Assembly (NCBI GenBank): GCA_023415305.1
Contig: JAEZKZ010000076.1
Location: forward strand, 1-30,918
Length of the DNA stretch: 30,918 bases
Direction: 5' to 3'
From: Bacillota bacterium
Lineage (GTDB): Bacteria > Bacillota > Clostridia > Acetivibrionales > DSM-1351
The notes under the pieces were generated by a model. That model was not told where the DNA came from, searched no databases, and worked only from the letters and a program-made list of their open reading frames with translations. How positions within the stretch are numbered: the stretch's first letter is position 1; every line of letters starts with the position of its first letter. A program made the position numbers and the translations under genes. Below, in pieces: positions 16,560 to 24,402 of the stretch.

Positions 16560-16578
16560 TTAGACATTATATGTCTAA
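16560..16578 (+). other. Intercistronic stem-loop before the solute-binding protein gene
   Basis: TTAGACAT (16560-16567) and ATGTCTAA (16571-16578) form a perfect 8-bp stem with a 3-nt loop, 9 nt after the ytcP stop and before the next ribosome site. No T tract follows. Such hairpins often mark RNA processing sites that give the binding-protein message higher stability. Confidence 0.6.
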
Positions 16579-16600
16579 AATTATAAAAGGAGGATTTTAC

Positions 16601-18280
16601 ATGAAAAAAGTTCTTTTAGTTTTACTGGCTTGCCTTCTGGTGTTTAATTTGGCAGCCTGCGGTTCCGGTTCTGATAAGACAGCTGACACATCTTCAGCCG
16701 CAAATTCATCAGTTTCTGGAGACAGCGCTTCAGCTGACAGTGCCGCACAAGGCTTACCCGGAAGATTTGCAGAAACAAAAAAAATCACTGTGGAAGTATT
16801 TGACCGTGCTGTTGATGGCGGTACTAAGGCAGAAGACAATTTCTACACCAATTATATCAAAGAAGGGATGCTCCGCGACTATAATGTAGAGGTTACATTT
16901 GTTCCAGTACCTCGTTGGACAGAGGTAGAGCAGATGAACAATCTTCTTGCTGCAGGAACTGCACCCGATGTTTGCCTTACATATAGCTACCCTACAGTAC
17001 AGACCTACGCTAATATGGGCGGTATTCATGACTTGGCTCCGCTCCTTGAAAAAAACAAGGACCTGCTCCCTGACTTATATTCACTGGTTGGAGAAAACAA
17101 TATAACCTGGAACAAGGACCCTGACAAGGGAACAATATGGGCAATTGAGTCAATGCTTTTCCAGAACAAGCGTATTAATACCTTCGTTCGTGAGGATTGG
17201 CTAAAGAAGTTGAATATAGCTGAACCTACAACTCTTCAAGAGTTTGAAACAATGTTGAAGGCCTTCAAAGACAATGCTTCGACTTTGCTTGGGGCTAACG
17301 CTGATAAAATTATACCTTTCCTCCTAAGCGTGGATGTGGGCTGGACTGCTGATCATTTAATAACATCCTTTATTCCAAATAATTTTGCAGAAACTGACGA
17401 AGAATATTATGTATATGGCTTTGATGACAGGCATTTGTTATATACCGGTTTCAAAGACGGAATCAAGAAACTTAATGAATGGTATAACAATGGATTGATA
17501 TGGAAGGACTTTCCTCTATATCCCGCTGGTGACAAGAACATTGACAATCAGATGAAAGCAGGATATGTTGGTGCTTTCATGCATAACTGGGATTATCCTT
17601 TCCGTAACGGTGATGACAGCATAGCTGCTAACATTAAAAAATTAGCCGGACCGGACGCGGCATATATTGCAGTTGAGTGCTTCAAAAATGACGCAGGAGT
17701 TTATAAGAAGTACCTAAGCCCACCAATTGACCGTAAGATATTCTTCCCTGCAACAAATAAAGAACCAGTTGCTTCTCTGCTTTATCTTAACTGGATAAGT
17801 AAGTTCGAGAACCGTAAGTTCCTCCAGATTGGAGAAAAGGGTGTTACACATGAAGAATTATCAGATGGTTCAGTAAAGACTATTGCTACTACTGGCGAAA
17901 AATTTATGAACTCCCCGTTAAATATTGACTACACTATGACGATTAACGGATTGGACCTTGGCGATAAGGACAAGACTATGAAGTCTATCGCTAACGGTTA
18001 TGCAGGTGTTGATCCAAAATATGTCACAAAGGCTTATGAACTTACAAGTAAGGATGCATCAATTGGCAGACAGGTTAATGTAGGGCCCATCAAGGCAGAA
18101 GAAGGAATGGGACCGGCACTTAAGGAAAAACGCGACAACATGCTGGTTCAATCTGTAACGGCTAAACCTAATCAATTCGACTCAATATATGATAAGGGCT
18201 ACAAAGATTACCTTGCTTCAGGTGGTCAGGCTATTATGGATGAACGTAAAGCTGCTTTTGATAAGTATCACAAAAAGTAA
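16601..18280 (+). CDS. lplA: Extracellular oligosaccharide-binding lipoprotein (LplA type)
   Basis: The 559-residue substrate-binding subunit of the importer is anchored outside the membrane. A lipoprotein signal ends in LAAC with the lipidated Cys20. A Ser/Ala/Asp-rich linker (about 21-50) and a large family 1 solute-binding domain follow. The length fits the long LplA group that binds oligosaccharides. The start has AAAAGGAGG 7 nt upstream, the strongest ribosome site of the operon, consistent with the excess of binding protein over permease. Aldouronate or acetylated xylooligosaccharide binding is inferred from neighbouring genes, not from the sequence itself. Confidence 0.92.
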   Translation: MKKVLLVLLACLLVFNLAACGSGSDKTADTSSAANSSVSGDSASADSAAQGLPGRFAETKKITVEVFDRAVDGGTKAEDNFYTNYIKEGMLRDYNVEVTFVPVPRWTEVEQMNNLLAAGTAPDVCLTYSYPTVQTYANMGGIHDLAPLLEKNKDLLPDLYSLVGENNITWNKDPDKGTIWAIESMLFQNKRINTFVREDWLKKLNIAEPTTLQEFETMLKAFKDNASTLLGANADKIIPFLLSVDVGWTADHLITSFIPNNFAETDEEYYVYGFDDRHLLYTGFKDGIKKLNEWYNNGLIWKDFPLYPAGDKNIDNQMKAGYVGAFMHNWDYPFRNGDDSIAANIKKLAGPDAAYIAVECFKNDAGVYKKYLSPPIDRKIFFPATNKEPVASLLYLNWISKFENRKFLQIGEKGVTHEELSDGSVKTIATTGEKFMNSPLNIDYTMTINGLDLGDKDKTMKSIANGYAGVDPKYVTKAYELTSKDASIGRQVNVGPIKAEEGMGPALKEKRDNMLVQSVTAKPNQFDSIYDKGYKDYLASGGQAIMDERKAAFDKYHKK

Positions 18281-18298
18281 TCCCCGAAAATGAATATT

Positions 18299-18350
18299 TA
18301 AAAAGCCGTGGTAAAGCAGGAGTCAAATCCTCTCTGCACCACGGCTTTTG
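18299..18350. terminator. Bidirectional terminator between lplA and the AraC-type gene
   Basis: AAAAGCCGTGGT (18301-18312) pairs with ACCACGGCTTTT (18338-18349), with an inner GCAG/CTGC stem. T residues end the plus strand side, and AAAAA at 18300-18304 gives TTTTT on the minus strand. It lies between convergent genes ending at 18280 and 18427. Confidence 0.88.
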
Positions 18351-18426
18351 CGTATAGGAAATTATACACTTATCATTTTGAAGGTGCTAATATAACAAAA
18401 GGTTGAGAAAATTTCCGGTAGTACAT

Positions 18427-19287
18427 CTATTCCGATTTAAAATTTGAGTAAAAGTGTTTGGGAGTAACACCGTATTCTTTCTTAAATGCTCTGAAAAAGT
18501 TTGAGTAATCACCGAAACCGCATTGCTTGAATACGTCGGTTATGGGCATTCCCTGAAGAATAAGCTCCTTTGCAAGAATGAGCTTTTTCTGTATTATGTA
18601 TTTATGAATAGTAGTTCCGGAATGCTTCTTGAATTCTCTGAGCAAATGATATTTACTGAGAAAAACGTGTTCGGACAAACTGTCTATGGTCAGCTCCTCA
18701 TCAATATGGTTATTAATATATTCGATAATATCCATAATCATAACGCTCTTTTTAACATCGGCGTCTGGCTTTATGTTATTATGCTGTAAAGCCATATTTA
18801 TTTGAACAAACAGCTCTATAAAATATGCTTTATATAGGATATCACTGCCTATACCGTGATAGTTTTCAATAGAAATAAGTTTGTGGAGAATTGTTCGAAT
18901 ATTCTGCTGCAGATCCAAGGATAATCTGATTACGTTGTCTTTTTTGGAATAGAAACACGAAGCTAAATCAGTGATGTCAGTTGACAGACTACTCATGAAA
19001 TTCTTATCAATCCATAGAACAATACGCTCATACGGAATAGTATGGTCTTTAACAACCAGCTGATGAAGCTCTGTAGTATTAACCAGAACAATATCTCCCG
19101 GCTTCAGGGTGTAGGTCTTTCCTTCAATATAGTAGCTTACATTACCCGATATAAAGAAAAAGCATTCATAAAAATCATGGTGATGAAGAGAGACTTTTTC
19201 CAGCTTTATATCTGAATAATAAAATATTTCATATTCTTTTGCATGCATTTGCTGACGGGTTTGGTAAGCATGGTACCTCTTTTTCAT
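18427..19287 (-). CDS. AraC-family transcriptional regulator with N-terminal cupin
   Basis: The 286-residue protein has a cupin-like sensor half (about 20-105, with HHHDFYECFFFISG and GDIVLVNTTELH). A C-terminal pair of helix-turn-helix motifs (about 185-286) includes LTIDSLSEHVFLSKYHLLREF and the conserved CGFGDYSNFFRAFKKEYG, followed by VTPKHF. Such proteins usually bind a small sugar and activate promoters at direct repeats near -35. ATG 19287 is chosen because GAGG lies 5 nt upstream; a TTG at 19308 is also open. It diverges from the esterase-xylosidase operon, its most likely target, and the shared 42-bp element lies between them. Confidence 0.92.
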   Translation of the reverse strand: MKKRYHAYQTRQQMHAKEYEIFYYSDIKLEKVSLHHHDFYECFFFISGNVSYYIEGKTYTLKPGDIVLVNTTELHQLVVKDHTIPYERIVLWIDKNFMSSLSTDITDLASCFYSKKDNVIRLSLDLQQNIRTILHKLISIENYHGIGSDILYKAYFIELFVQINMALQHNNIKPDADVKKSVMIMDIIEYINNHIDEELTIDSLSEHVFLSKYHLLREFKKHSGTTIHKYIIQKKLILAKELILQGMPITDVFKQCGFGDYSNFFRAFKKEYGVTPKHFYSNFKSE

Positions 19288-19339
19288 ATACACCTCAATA
19301 ATATCCAATTAAAACATTTAGCCTGTGTATTTTGAAGCC

Positions 19340-19368
19340 ATTTTATCATAGCAATTATTGCAAGTCAA
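19340..19368 (-). promoter_or_regulatory. Promoter of the AraC-type gene
   Basis: On the minus strand TTGACT (19363-19368) is followed after 17 nt by TAAAAT (19340-19345) with a TG one base before it (extended -10). This is a near-consensus vegetative promoter about 50 bp from the start codon. Its -35 lies inside the 42-bp element, so a regulator bound there would also affect araC expression. Confidence 0.7.
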
Positions 19369-19388
19369 ACGGCAATATAAACATATTA
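19347..19388. repeat. Shared 42-bp element, copy 2 (partner at 14234-14275)
   Basis: Thirty-seven of 42 bases are identical to the copy near the importer genes. This copy contains a clean small palindrome GCAATTATTGC (19351-19361) and the araC -35. Exactly 18 nt to the right lies TATAAT (19407-19412), facing the esterase operon, whose own -35 is poor. That arrangement suggests an activator-dependent promoter. Confidence 0.75.
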
Positions 19389-19406
19389 GTGACTGAAAGT
19401 GAACAG

Positions 19407-19412
19407 TATAAT
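19407..19412 (+). promoter_or_regulatory. Candidate -10 of the esterase-xylosidase operon
   Basis: TATAAT lies at 19407-19412. The position 17 nt upstream (19384-19389, ATTAGT) is no recognisable -35 and overlaps the end of the 42-bp element. This suggests dependence on a bound activator. Confidence 0.5.
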
Positions 19413-19534
19413 TTACTTATGTAAAATCGTTGAGACTTTTACTCTGAAAGGTGTTTTTAATGTTAGCCGGTTTTACGATATAATATAATAGTAATAATAG
19501 AATATATTAGCAAAAAATGCTCTTTTTATATGTT

Positions 19535-19581
19535 AAGTCAACATGACTTTTACCCAGCGAAAAGCCACTACGTGTCTTTTC
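19535..19581 (+). promoter_or_regulatory. Two adjacent palindromes upstream of the esterase gene
   Basis: AAGTCA-ACA-TGACTT (19535-19549) is perfect. GAAAAGCCAC-TAC-GTGTCTTTTC (19559-19581) pairs at 9 of 10 positions. Neither is followed by a T tract. They may be operators or leader hairpins 45-90 nt before the start codon. Confidence 0.45.
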
Positions 19582-19624
19582 ATTAATACTTGTGTATGCG
19601 CTATGGGCGTAGATGGGAGATAAA

Positions 19625-21529
19625 ATGAAAAATGCAATGGATGTCCAACCACCAAGAAGACAGCTTGCTCTTCCGAGATTGATAAGTGACGGTATGGTAC
19701 TTCAGAGAGAAACTGATGTCAGAATATGGGGGTGGGCTGAACCCGGAGAGTCAATTACCGTAGAATTTATAGATAAACAATATATTACCGAAGCAACTCC
19801 CGAGGGTAACTGGGAGGTAATACTCCGGAATTTGAAGGCCGGAGGGCCATATGATATGGAAGTCAAAGCCATTTCGGCTAAAGTTACTGTCAGAGACATT
19901 TTAATAGGTGAAGTATGGGTGTGTTCAGGGCAGTCAAACATGGAATTGGCAATGGCTAGAGTTAAGGACCAGTATCCCGATGAAATGGTTAAATGTGAAA
20001 ATCCCCTTATAAGAACGTTTAACGTAACTATGAGATACGGCTTCAATGAACCATACAAGGATTTACAAGAGGGCAGTTGGATATCTTCCAATCAGCAAAC
20101 CATCTCAGAGTTTTCTGCGGTGGGATACTTTTTTGCCAAGGCCTTATTTCAAAGGTACCATATACCGATTGGATTTATTAAGGCGGCCATAGGCGGTTCT
20201 CCCATCGAGTCATGGATTAGTGAGGAAGCCTTAAAAACCTATCCTGATATTATGCAAATCTTGCAGCCTTACAAGGATGATAGCTATGTAGATAAAATAT
20301 TAAAGATAGATGGAGCTCTAACCACTGCATGGTTTGACAGCCTGAATAAGAACGATAAAGGAATGAATTCTGAAGTACCTTGGTACGCTGAAGAACATAA
20401 TACCTCTAGCTGGGCAACTATGAACTGGCCTGCCAGATTCGAGAAAGAAGGTCTTAGAAATTTTAATGGGGTTGTATGGTTCAGAAAAGAGATAGATGTA
20501 CCTGAAGGAATGTTGAATAAACCTGTCAGACTCTGGTTGGGAAGGATAGTAGACAGTGATAAGACTTATGTAAATGGTGTATTTGTCGGAGAAATTACAT
20601 ATCAGTATCCTCCAAGAAAGTATGATATACCGGCAGGTCTGCTGAAAAAAGGAAAAAACCTTATTGCTGTTAGAATTGTATGCAATAATGGGATTGGTGA
20701 GGTTATTTCCGGCAAGCCCTACAAGCTTTTTACAGAGGACTACTCCATAGATTTAACAGGTGAGTGGAAGTATATGATAGGCACTTCCTGCGGTCCTTTG
20801 CCTGATACAACCTTTATTCAGTGGCAGCCCGCAGGTTTGTACAATGGTATGCTGGCACCTTTGATTAACTATACAGTTAAGGGTGCACTATGGTATCAGG
20901 GAGAGTCAAATACCTCCAGACCTTTTGAATACTTAAGTCTGATGAAGACCCTGATTGAAGACTGGAGAAAAAGCTGGAGCCAAAGCAGTTTTCCCTTCAT
21001 ATTTGTTCAGCTTCCTAACTACGGTACTGCAGATATTCAGCCTGCTGAGAGCCAATGGGCCGAACTCCGTGAAGCACAGCTACAATCACTGGAAATACCT
21101 GATACAGCTATGGCAATTGCCATAGACTTGGGCGAGTGGAACGATATACATCCTCTGAGAAAAAAAGAAGTGGGTGAAAGGCTGGCGCTGGCGGCGATAG
21201 GAACAGCTTATGGCGAAAAGGTTACAGCTTCAGGGCCTATATACAGGGATATGGAGATAACAGGTAACAAAATAGCCATCAGATTTATTAATACAGGAAG
21301 TGGATTAAAGACCGGAGACGGATGCGAGTTGAAGCATTTTACAATAGCGGGCAGCGATAAGAAATTCCTATGGGCAAAAGCAAAAATTGAAGGTGAGAAG
21401 GTTATTGTGTGGAATGAAGGTATTGCAGAGCCTAAAGCTGTAAGATACGCCTGGGCAACCAACCCTGAGGGGGCCAATCTGGTAAATGCAGAAGGGCTGC
21501 CTGCTACACCGTTCCGAACTGATGTTTAG
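19625..21529 (+). CDS. SASA-family carbohydrate O-acetylesterase
   Basis: A 634-residue SGNH-type esterase of the sialate O-acetylesterase family. The catalytic Ser104 lies in CSGQSNME, the family block WYQGESN is present, and a Asp506-x-x-His509 pair (NDIHP) completes the site. A GH2-like beta-sandwich (about 280-390, with VVWFRKEIDVP and TYVNGVFVGE) is inserted in the catalytic domain, as in other large members. There is no signal peptide, so it is cytoplasmic. Sialic acid genes are absent, while the next genes act on glucuronoxylan fragments, so deacetylation of imported acetyl-xylooligosaccharides is the likely job. ATG 19625 is preferred to 19613 because GGGAG lies 5 nt upstream. It is the first gene of a five-gene operon. 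Confidence 0.87.
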   Translation: MKNAMDVQPPRRQLALPRLISDGMVLQRETDVRIWGWAEPGESITVEFIDKQYITEATPEGNWEVILRNLKAGGPYDMEVKAISAKVTVRDILIGEVWVCSGQSNMELAMARVKDQYPDEMVKCENPLIRTFNVTMRYGFNEPYKDLQEGSWISSNQQTISEFSAVGYFFAKALFQRYHIPIGFIKAAIGGSPIESWISEEALKTYPDIMQILQPYKDDSYVDKILKIDGALTTAWFDSLNKNDKGMNSEVPWYAEEHNTSSWATMNWPARFEKEGLRNFNGVVWFRKEIDVPEGMLNKPVRLWLGRIVDSDKTYVNGVFVGEITYQYPPRKYDIPAGLLKKGKNLIAVRIVCNNGIGEVISGKPYKLFTEDYSIDLTGEWKYMIGTSCGPLPDTTFIQWQPAGLYNGMLAPLINYTVKGALWYQGESNTSRPFEYLSLMKTLIEDWRKSWSQSSFPFIFVQLPNYGTADIQPAESQWAELREAQLQSLEIPDTAMAIAIDLGEWNDIHPLRKKEVGERLALAAIGTAYGEKVTASGPIYRDMEITGNKIAIRFINTGSGLKTGDGCELKHFTIAGSDKKFLWAKAKIEGEKVIVWNEGIAEPKAVRYAWATNPEGANLVNAEGLPATPFRTDV

Positions 21530-21542
21530 AACCGATGTTTAG
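21517..21542 (+). repeat. Tandem 13-bp duplication at the esterase stop codon
   Basis: AACTGATGTTTAG (21517-21529) is followed directly by AACCGATGTTTAG (21530-21542), 12 of 13 identical. The first unit contains the stop codon. It looks like a small slippage duplication without obvious function. Confidence 0.7.
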
Positions 21543-21602
21543 TTTCGATAAAGAAATATTCCAACTTTTAAGGCAGTATTAATACTAAAACGGAGAAAAC
21601 TG

Positions 21603-23213
21603 ATGAAGCTAAATAAAAGCAATCTGAAAGATGAATTTTGGAAAAGGGCAGGTATAGAAATCCCCGTGTTTGAGCTTGAGGAAATGTTGGGAAAAACACG
21701 TCAGGAACCTGTCTGGCTGCACTTTGGGATAGGAAACATATTCAGGGGCTTTATCGCAGAATTGCAGCAGAAGCTACTGGAAACAGGAAAAGCCGATAGG
21801 GGTATAATAGCTGTAGCTCCAAACGACAATACAATGATCGATGAAATATATAAACCGGCGGACAATTTGACAATATTAGTAAATCTGCTACCTGACGGAG
21901 GTCTGGATAAAAAAATTGTAGCCAGTGTAGCTGAAAGTCTCGTGGGTAGTCCTGAGGAAGTTTCAGACTGGATGCGACTAAAAGAAATATTCTGTGAAAA
22001 ATCACTGCAGATTGTGAGCTTTACAGTAACAGAAAAGGGTTATGGCTTAACGGACCTGTCCGGTGAATATTTGCCCCATGTCAAAGGGGATATACAAGAG
22101 GGCCCCGAAAGGCCTAAAAGCTTGATGGCTAAAATTGCTTCACTGCTATATTGCAGGTATAAGAATGGACAATTTCCCATCGCATTGGTCAGTATGGATA
22201 ACTGCTCACATAATGGAGATATTCTTAAAAAATCAATTAAAACACTTATTGAGCATTGGGCTACAAAAGGATTTGTAGAGAAAGGTTATATCAATTATAT
22301 TGAGGATGTATCCAGGGTTTCATTTCCTTGCACAATGATAGACAAAATAACTCCCAGGCCCTCTGAAACAGTTGAAAGAGACCTTATAGAAGCGGGTATC
22401 GAGGGTACTAAGATAATATGTACCTCGAAAAATTCATTTGTTTCCCAGTTTGTTAATACCGAAAGGCCGCAATACCTTGTGGTGGAAGATAAATTTCCCA
22501 ACGGACGTCCACCTCTGGAAGCAGCAGGAGTATATTTTGCAGATAAGGCTACAGTAGATAAGGTGGATAAAATGAAAGTCACCACCTGTTTAAATCCGCT
22601 GCATACTGCACTTGCCATCTTTGGTTGTTTGTTGGGCTATACTCTGATAGCAGATGAAATGAAGGATGAACAGCTCAAAAAACTTGTTGAGAAAATCGGC
22701 TACAAAGAAGGCATGCCTGTGGTAGTAAATCCCGGTATAATCAACCCGGTCGAATTCATTGAGGAAGTGTTGAGGGAAAGGCTTCCCAACCCTTTTATTC
22801 CGGATACACCCCAGAGGATAGCCTGTGATACTTCACAGAAAATACCCATCCGCTTTGGTGAAACCATTAAAACTTACTATAACCACCCGACTCTTGATGC
22901 TAAAGAGTTGACCTTTATTCCGCTGGCAATTGCGGGATGGTGCAGATATCTGATGGGCGTGGATGATGCTGGTAATAAAATGGAACTCAGCCCTGATCCG
23001 TTACTTAACGAACTGAAATCCCATGTTCAGGGGGTAAAGCTTGGTGAACCTGATTCAGCTGGGGATTCACTGAAACCACTGCTTGCAAATGAGAGAATTT
23101 TCGGTATCAATCTCTATGAAGCCGGTTTGGGGAGTAAAATAGAAGGCTTCTTCAAGGAAATGCTGACAGGTAGACATGCAGTAAGAAAAGTACTTGAAAA
23201 GTATGTGAATTAG
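21603..23213 (+). CDS. uxuB: Fructuronate reductase (mannitol dehydrogenase family)
   Basis: It reduces D-fructuronate to D-mannonate with NADH. The 536 residues match the long-chain mannitol dehydrogenase family: an N-terminal nucleotide-binding motif HFGIGNIFRGF (40-50) and a C-terminal catalytic signature MKVTTCLNPLHTALA with Lys325, Asn331 and His334. Other family members act on mannitol, tagaturonate or altronate, but uxuA directly downstream points to fructuronate. The ATG follows GGAG by 7 nt. The gap from the esterase is 73 bp. Uronate isomerase (uxaC), needed to supply fructuronate from glucuronate, is not in the window. Confidence 0.85.
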   Translation: MKLNKSNLKDEFWKRAGIEIPVFELEEMLGKTRQEPVWLHFGIGNIFRGFIAELQQKLLETGKADRGIIAVAPNDNTMIDEIYKPADNLTILVNLLPDGGLDKKIVASVAESLVGSPEEVSDWMRLKEIFCEKSLQIVSFTVTEKGYGLTDLSGEYLPHVKGDIQEGPERPKSLMAKIASLLYCRYKNGQFPIALVSMDNCSHNGDILKKSIKTLIEHWATKGFVEKGYINYIEDVSRVSFPCTMIDKITPRPSETVERDLIEAGIEGTKIICTSKNSFVSQFVNTERPQYLVVEDKFPNGRPPLEAAGVYFADKATVDKVDKMKVTTCLNPLHTALAIFGCLLGYTLIADEMKDEQLKKLVEKIGYKEGMPVVVNPGIINPVEFIEEVLRERLPNPFIPDTPQRIACDTSQKIPIRFGETIKTYYNHPTLDAKELTFIPLAIAGWCRYLMGVDDAGNKMELSPDPLLNELKSHVQGVKLGEPDSAGDSLKPLLANERIFGINLYEAGLGSKIEGFFKEMLTGRHAVRKVLEKYVN

Positions 23214-23264
23214 GAACGAAACATGATTTGTTACAAAAACATATAAATCGAGGAGATGATATTC

Positions 23265-24341
23265 TTGAAAATAACGTTCAGATGGTTCGGAGAGAAGGAC
23301 GACAGTGTTAAACTGGAGCAGATCAGGCAGATTCCGGGTATCACTGGAGTGGTTGGTGCACTGTACGATGTGCCTGTAGGTGAGGTTTGGCCCATGGAAA
23401 AAATTCTGGCCCTTAAAGACACTGTTGAGAAGGCCGGTCTTGAACTGGAGGTAATAGAAAGTGTAAATATTCATGAGGATATAAAGCTTGGCCTGCCTTC
23501 ACGGGACAGGTATATAGAAAATTACAAGCAGTGCATTAGAAACTTGGGAAAAGCGGGAGTAAAGGTTATCTGCTATAACTTTATGCCGGTATTCGACTGG
23601 CTCAGGTCGGAATTGGCCCATAAGCTTGCTGACGGCTCTAAGGTACTTTTCTATGATCACAATGTTGTTAAGGATATAGACCCGGTTAGATTGGTTGAAG
23701 ATATGGCTACAAATTCAAACGGCTTTATACTTCCGGGCTGGGAGCCTGAAAGATTGGCAGAGCTTAAGGATACCCTTGAAAGATATAAGAGGGTGGATGA
23801 GGAAAAGCTGTTCGAAAATCTAAAGTATTTCCTTGAAAACATTATACCGGTATGCGAGGAGGTCGATGTAAAAATGGCAATACATCCCGATGATCCGCCC
23901 TGGTCACTGTTTGGCTTGCCAAGAATAGTGACCTCCAGAGAGAATCTGGACAGACTGGTAAAGCTGGTGGACAGTCCTTATAATGGCTTGACTCTATGCA
24001 GCGGTTCACTTGGGGCAAATCCTGCTAATAATATACCTGAAATTATTAGACATTTCGGAAGTATGGGCAGAATCCATTTCGGACATGTAAGAAACGTTAA
24101 GTTTATTGGAGATAAGGTCTTTCATGAGAGCTCACATCTGTCATCAGATGGCTCGCTTGACTTGTTTGAAATCATGAAAGCGTACCACGAAATAGAATTC
24201 AAGGGGTACATTCGTCCCGATCACGGCAGAATGATATGGGGAGAAAAGGCCAGACCCGGCTACGGTTTATATGACAGAGCTTTAGGAATAGCTTATCTAA
24301 ATGGCCTTTGGGAAGCTATAACGAAACTGAAAAAGCTGTAA
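23265..24341 (+). CDS. uxuA: Mannonate dehydratase
   Basis: It dehydrates D-mannonate to 2-keto-3-deoxygluconate, the step after UxuB. The 358 residues carry the expected metal-ligand set: His207 (HPDDPP), Cys245 (TLCSGS), His274 (FGHVRN) and Asp319 (RPDHGR). The start is TTG at 23265, 9 nt after GAGGAG, giving the family-typical MKITFRW. An ATG at 23256 directly abuts the ribosome site and is unlikely. It lies 51 bp after uxuB. The later KDG kinase and aldolase are not in the window. Confidence 0.95.
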   Translation: MKITFRWFGEKDDSVKLEQIRQIPGITGVVGALYDVPVGEVWPMEKILALKDTVEKAGLELEVIESVNIHEDIKLGLPSRDRYIENYKQCIRNLGKAGVKVICYNFMPVFDWLRSELAHKLADGSKVLFYDHNVVKDIDPVRLVEDMATNSNGFILPGWEPERLAELKDTLERYKRVDEEKLFENLKYFLENIIPVCEEVDVKMAIHPDDPPWSLFGLPRIVTSRENLDRLVKLVDSPYNGLTLCSGSLGANPANNIPEIIRHFGSMGRIHFGHVRNVKFIGDKVFHESSHLSSDGSLDLFEIMKAYHEIEFKGYIRPDHGRMIWGEKARPGYGLYDRALGIAYLNGLWEAITKLKKL

Positions 24342-24402
24342 ATAGCCTTTACGTTAGATTAGTGTGAAAAATAATAACAGAACACATTCCGGGAGGAAGC
24401 AT

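Larger units (their letters stand above)
19288..19624. other. Divergent regulatory region between araC-type gene and esterase operon
   Basis: No ORF is credible here. It holds the minus-strand araC promoter, copy 2 of the 42-bp element, a plus-strand TATAAT (19407-19412), a second AT-rich TATAAT stretch (19479-19484), and two palindromes (19535-19549 and 19559-19581). If transcription starts near 19419, the esterase mRNA has a leader of about 205 nt containing both palindromes. Confidence 0.6.

Noticed and set aside
19394..19406. Possible CcpA (cre) site TGAAAGTGAACAG before the esterase operon
   Set aside because: The central C of the essential CG is T and the right half does not match. I found no good cre site elsewhere near the sugar operons.
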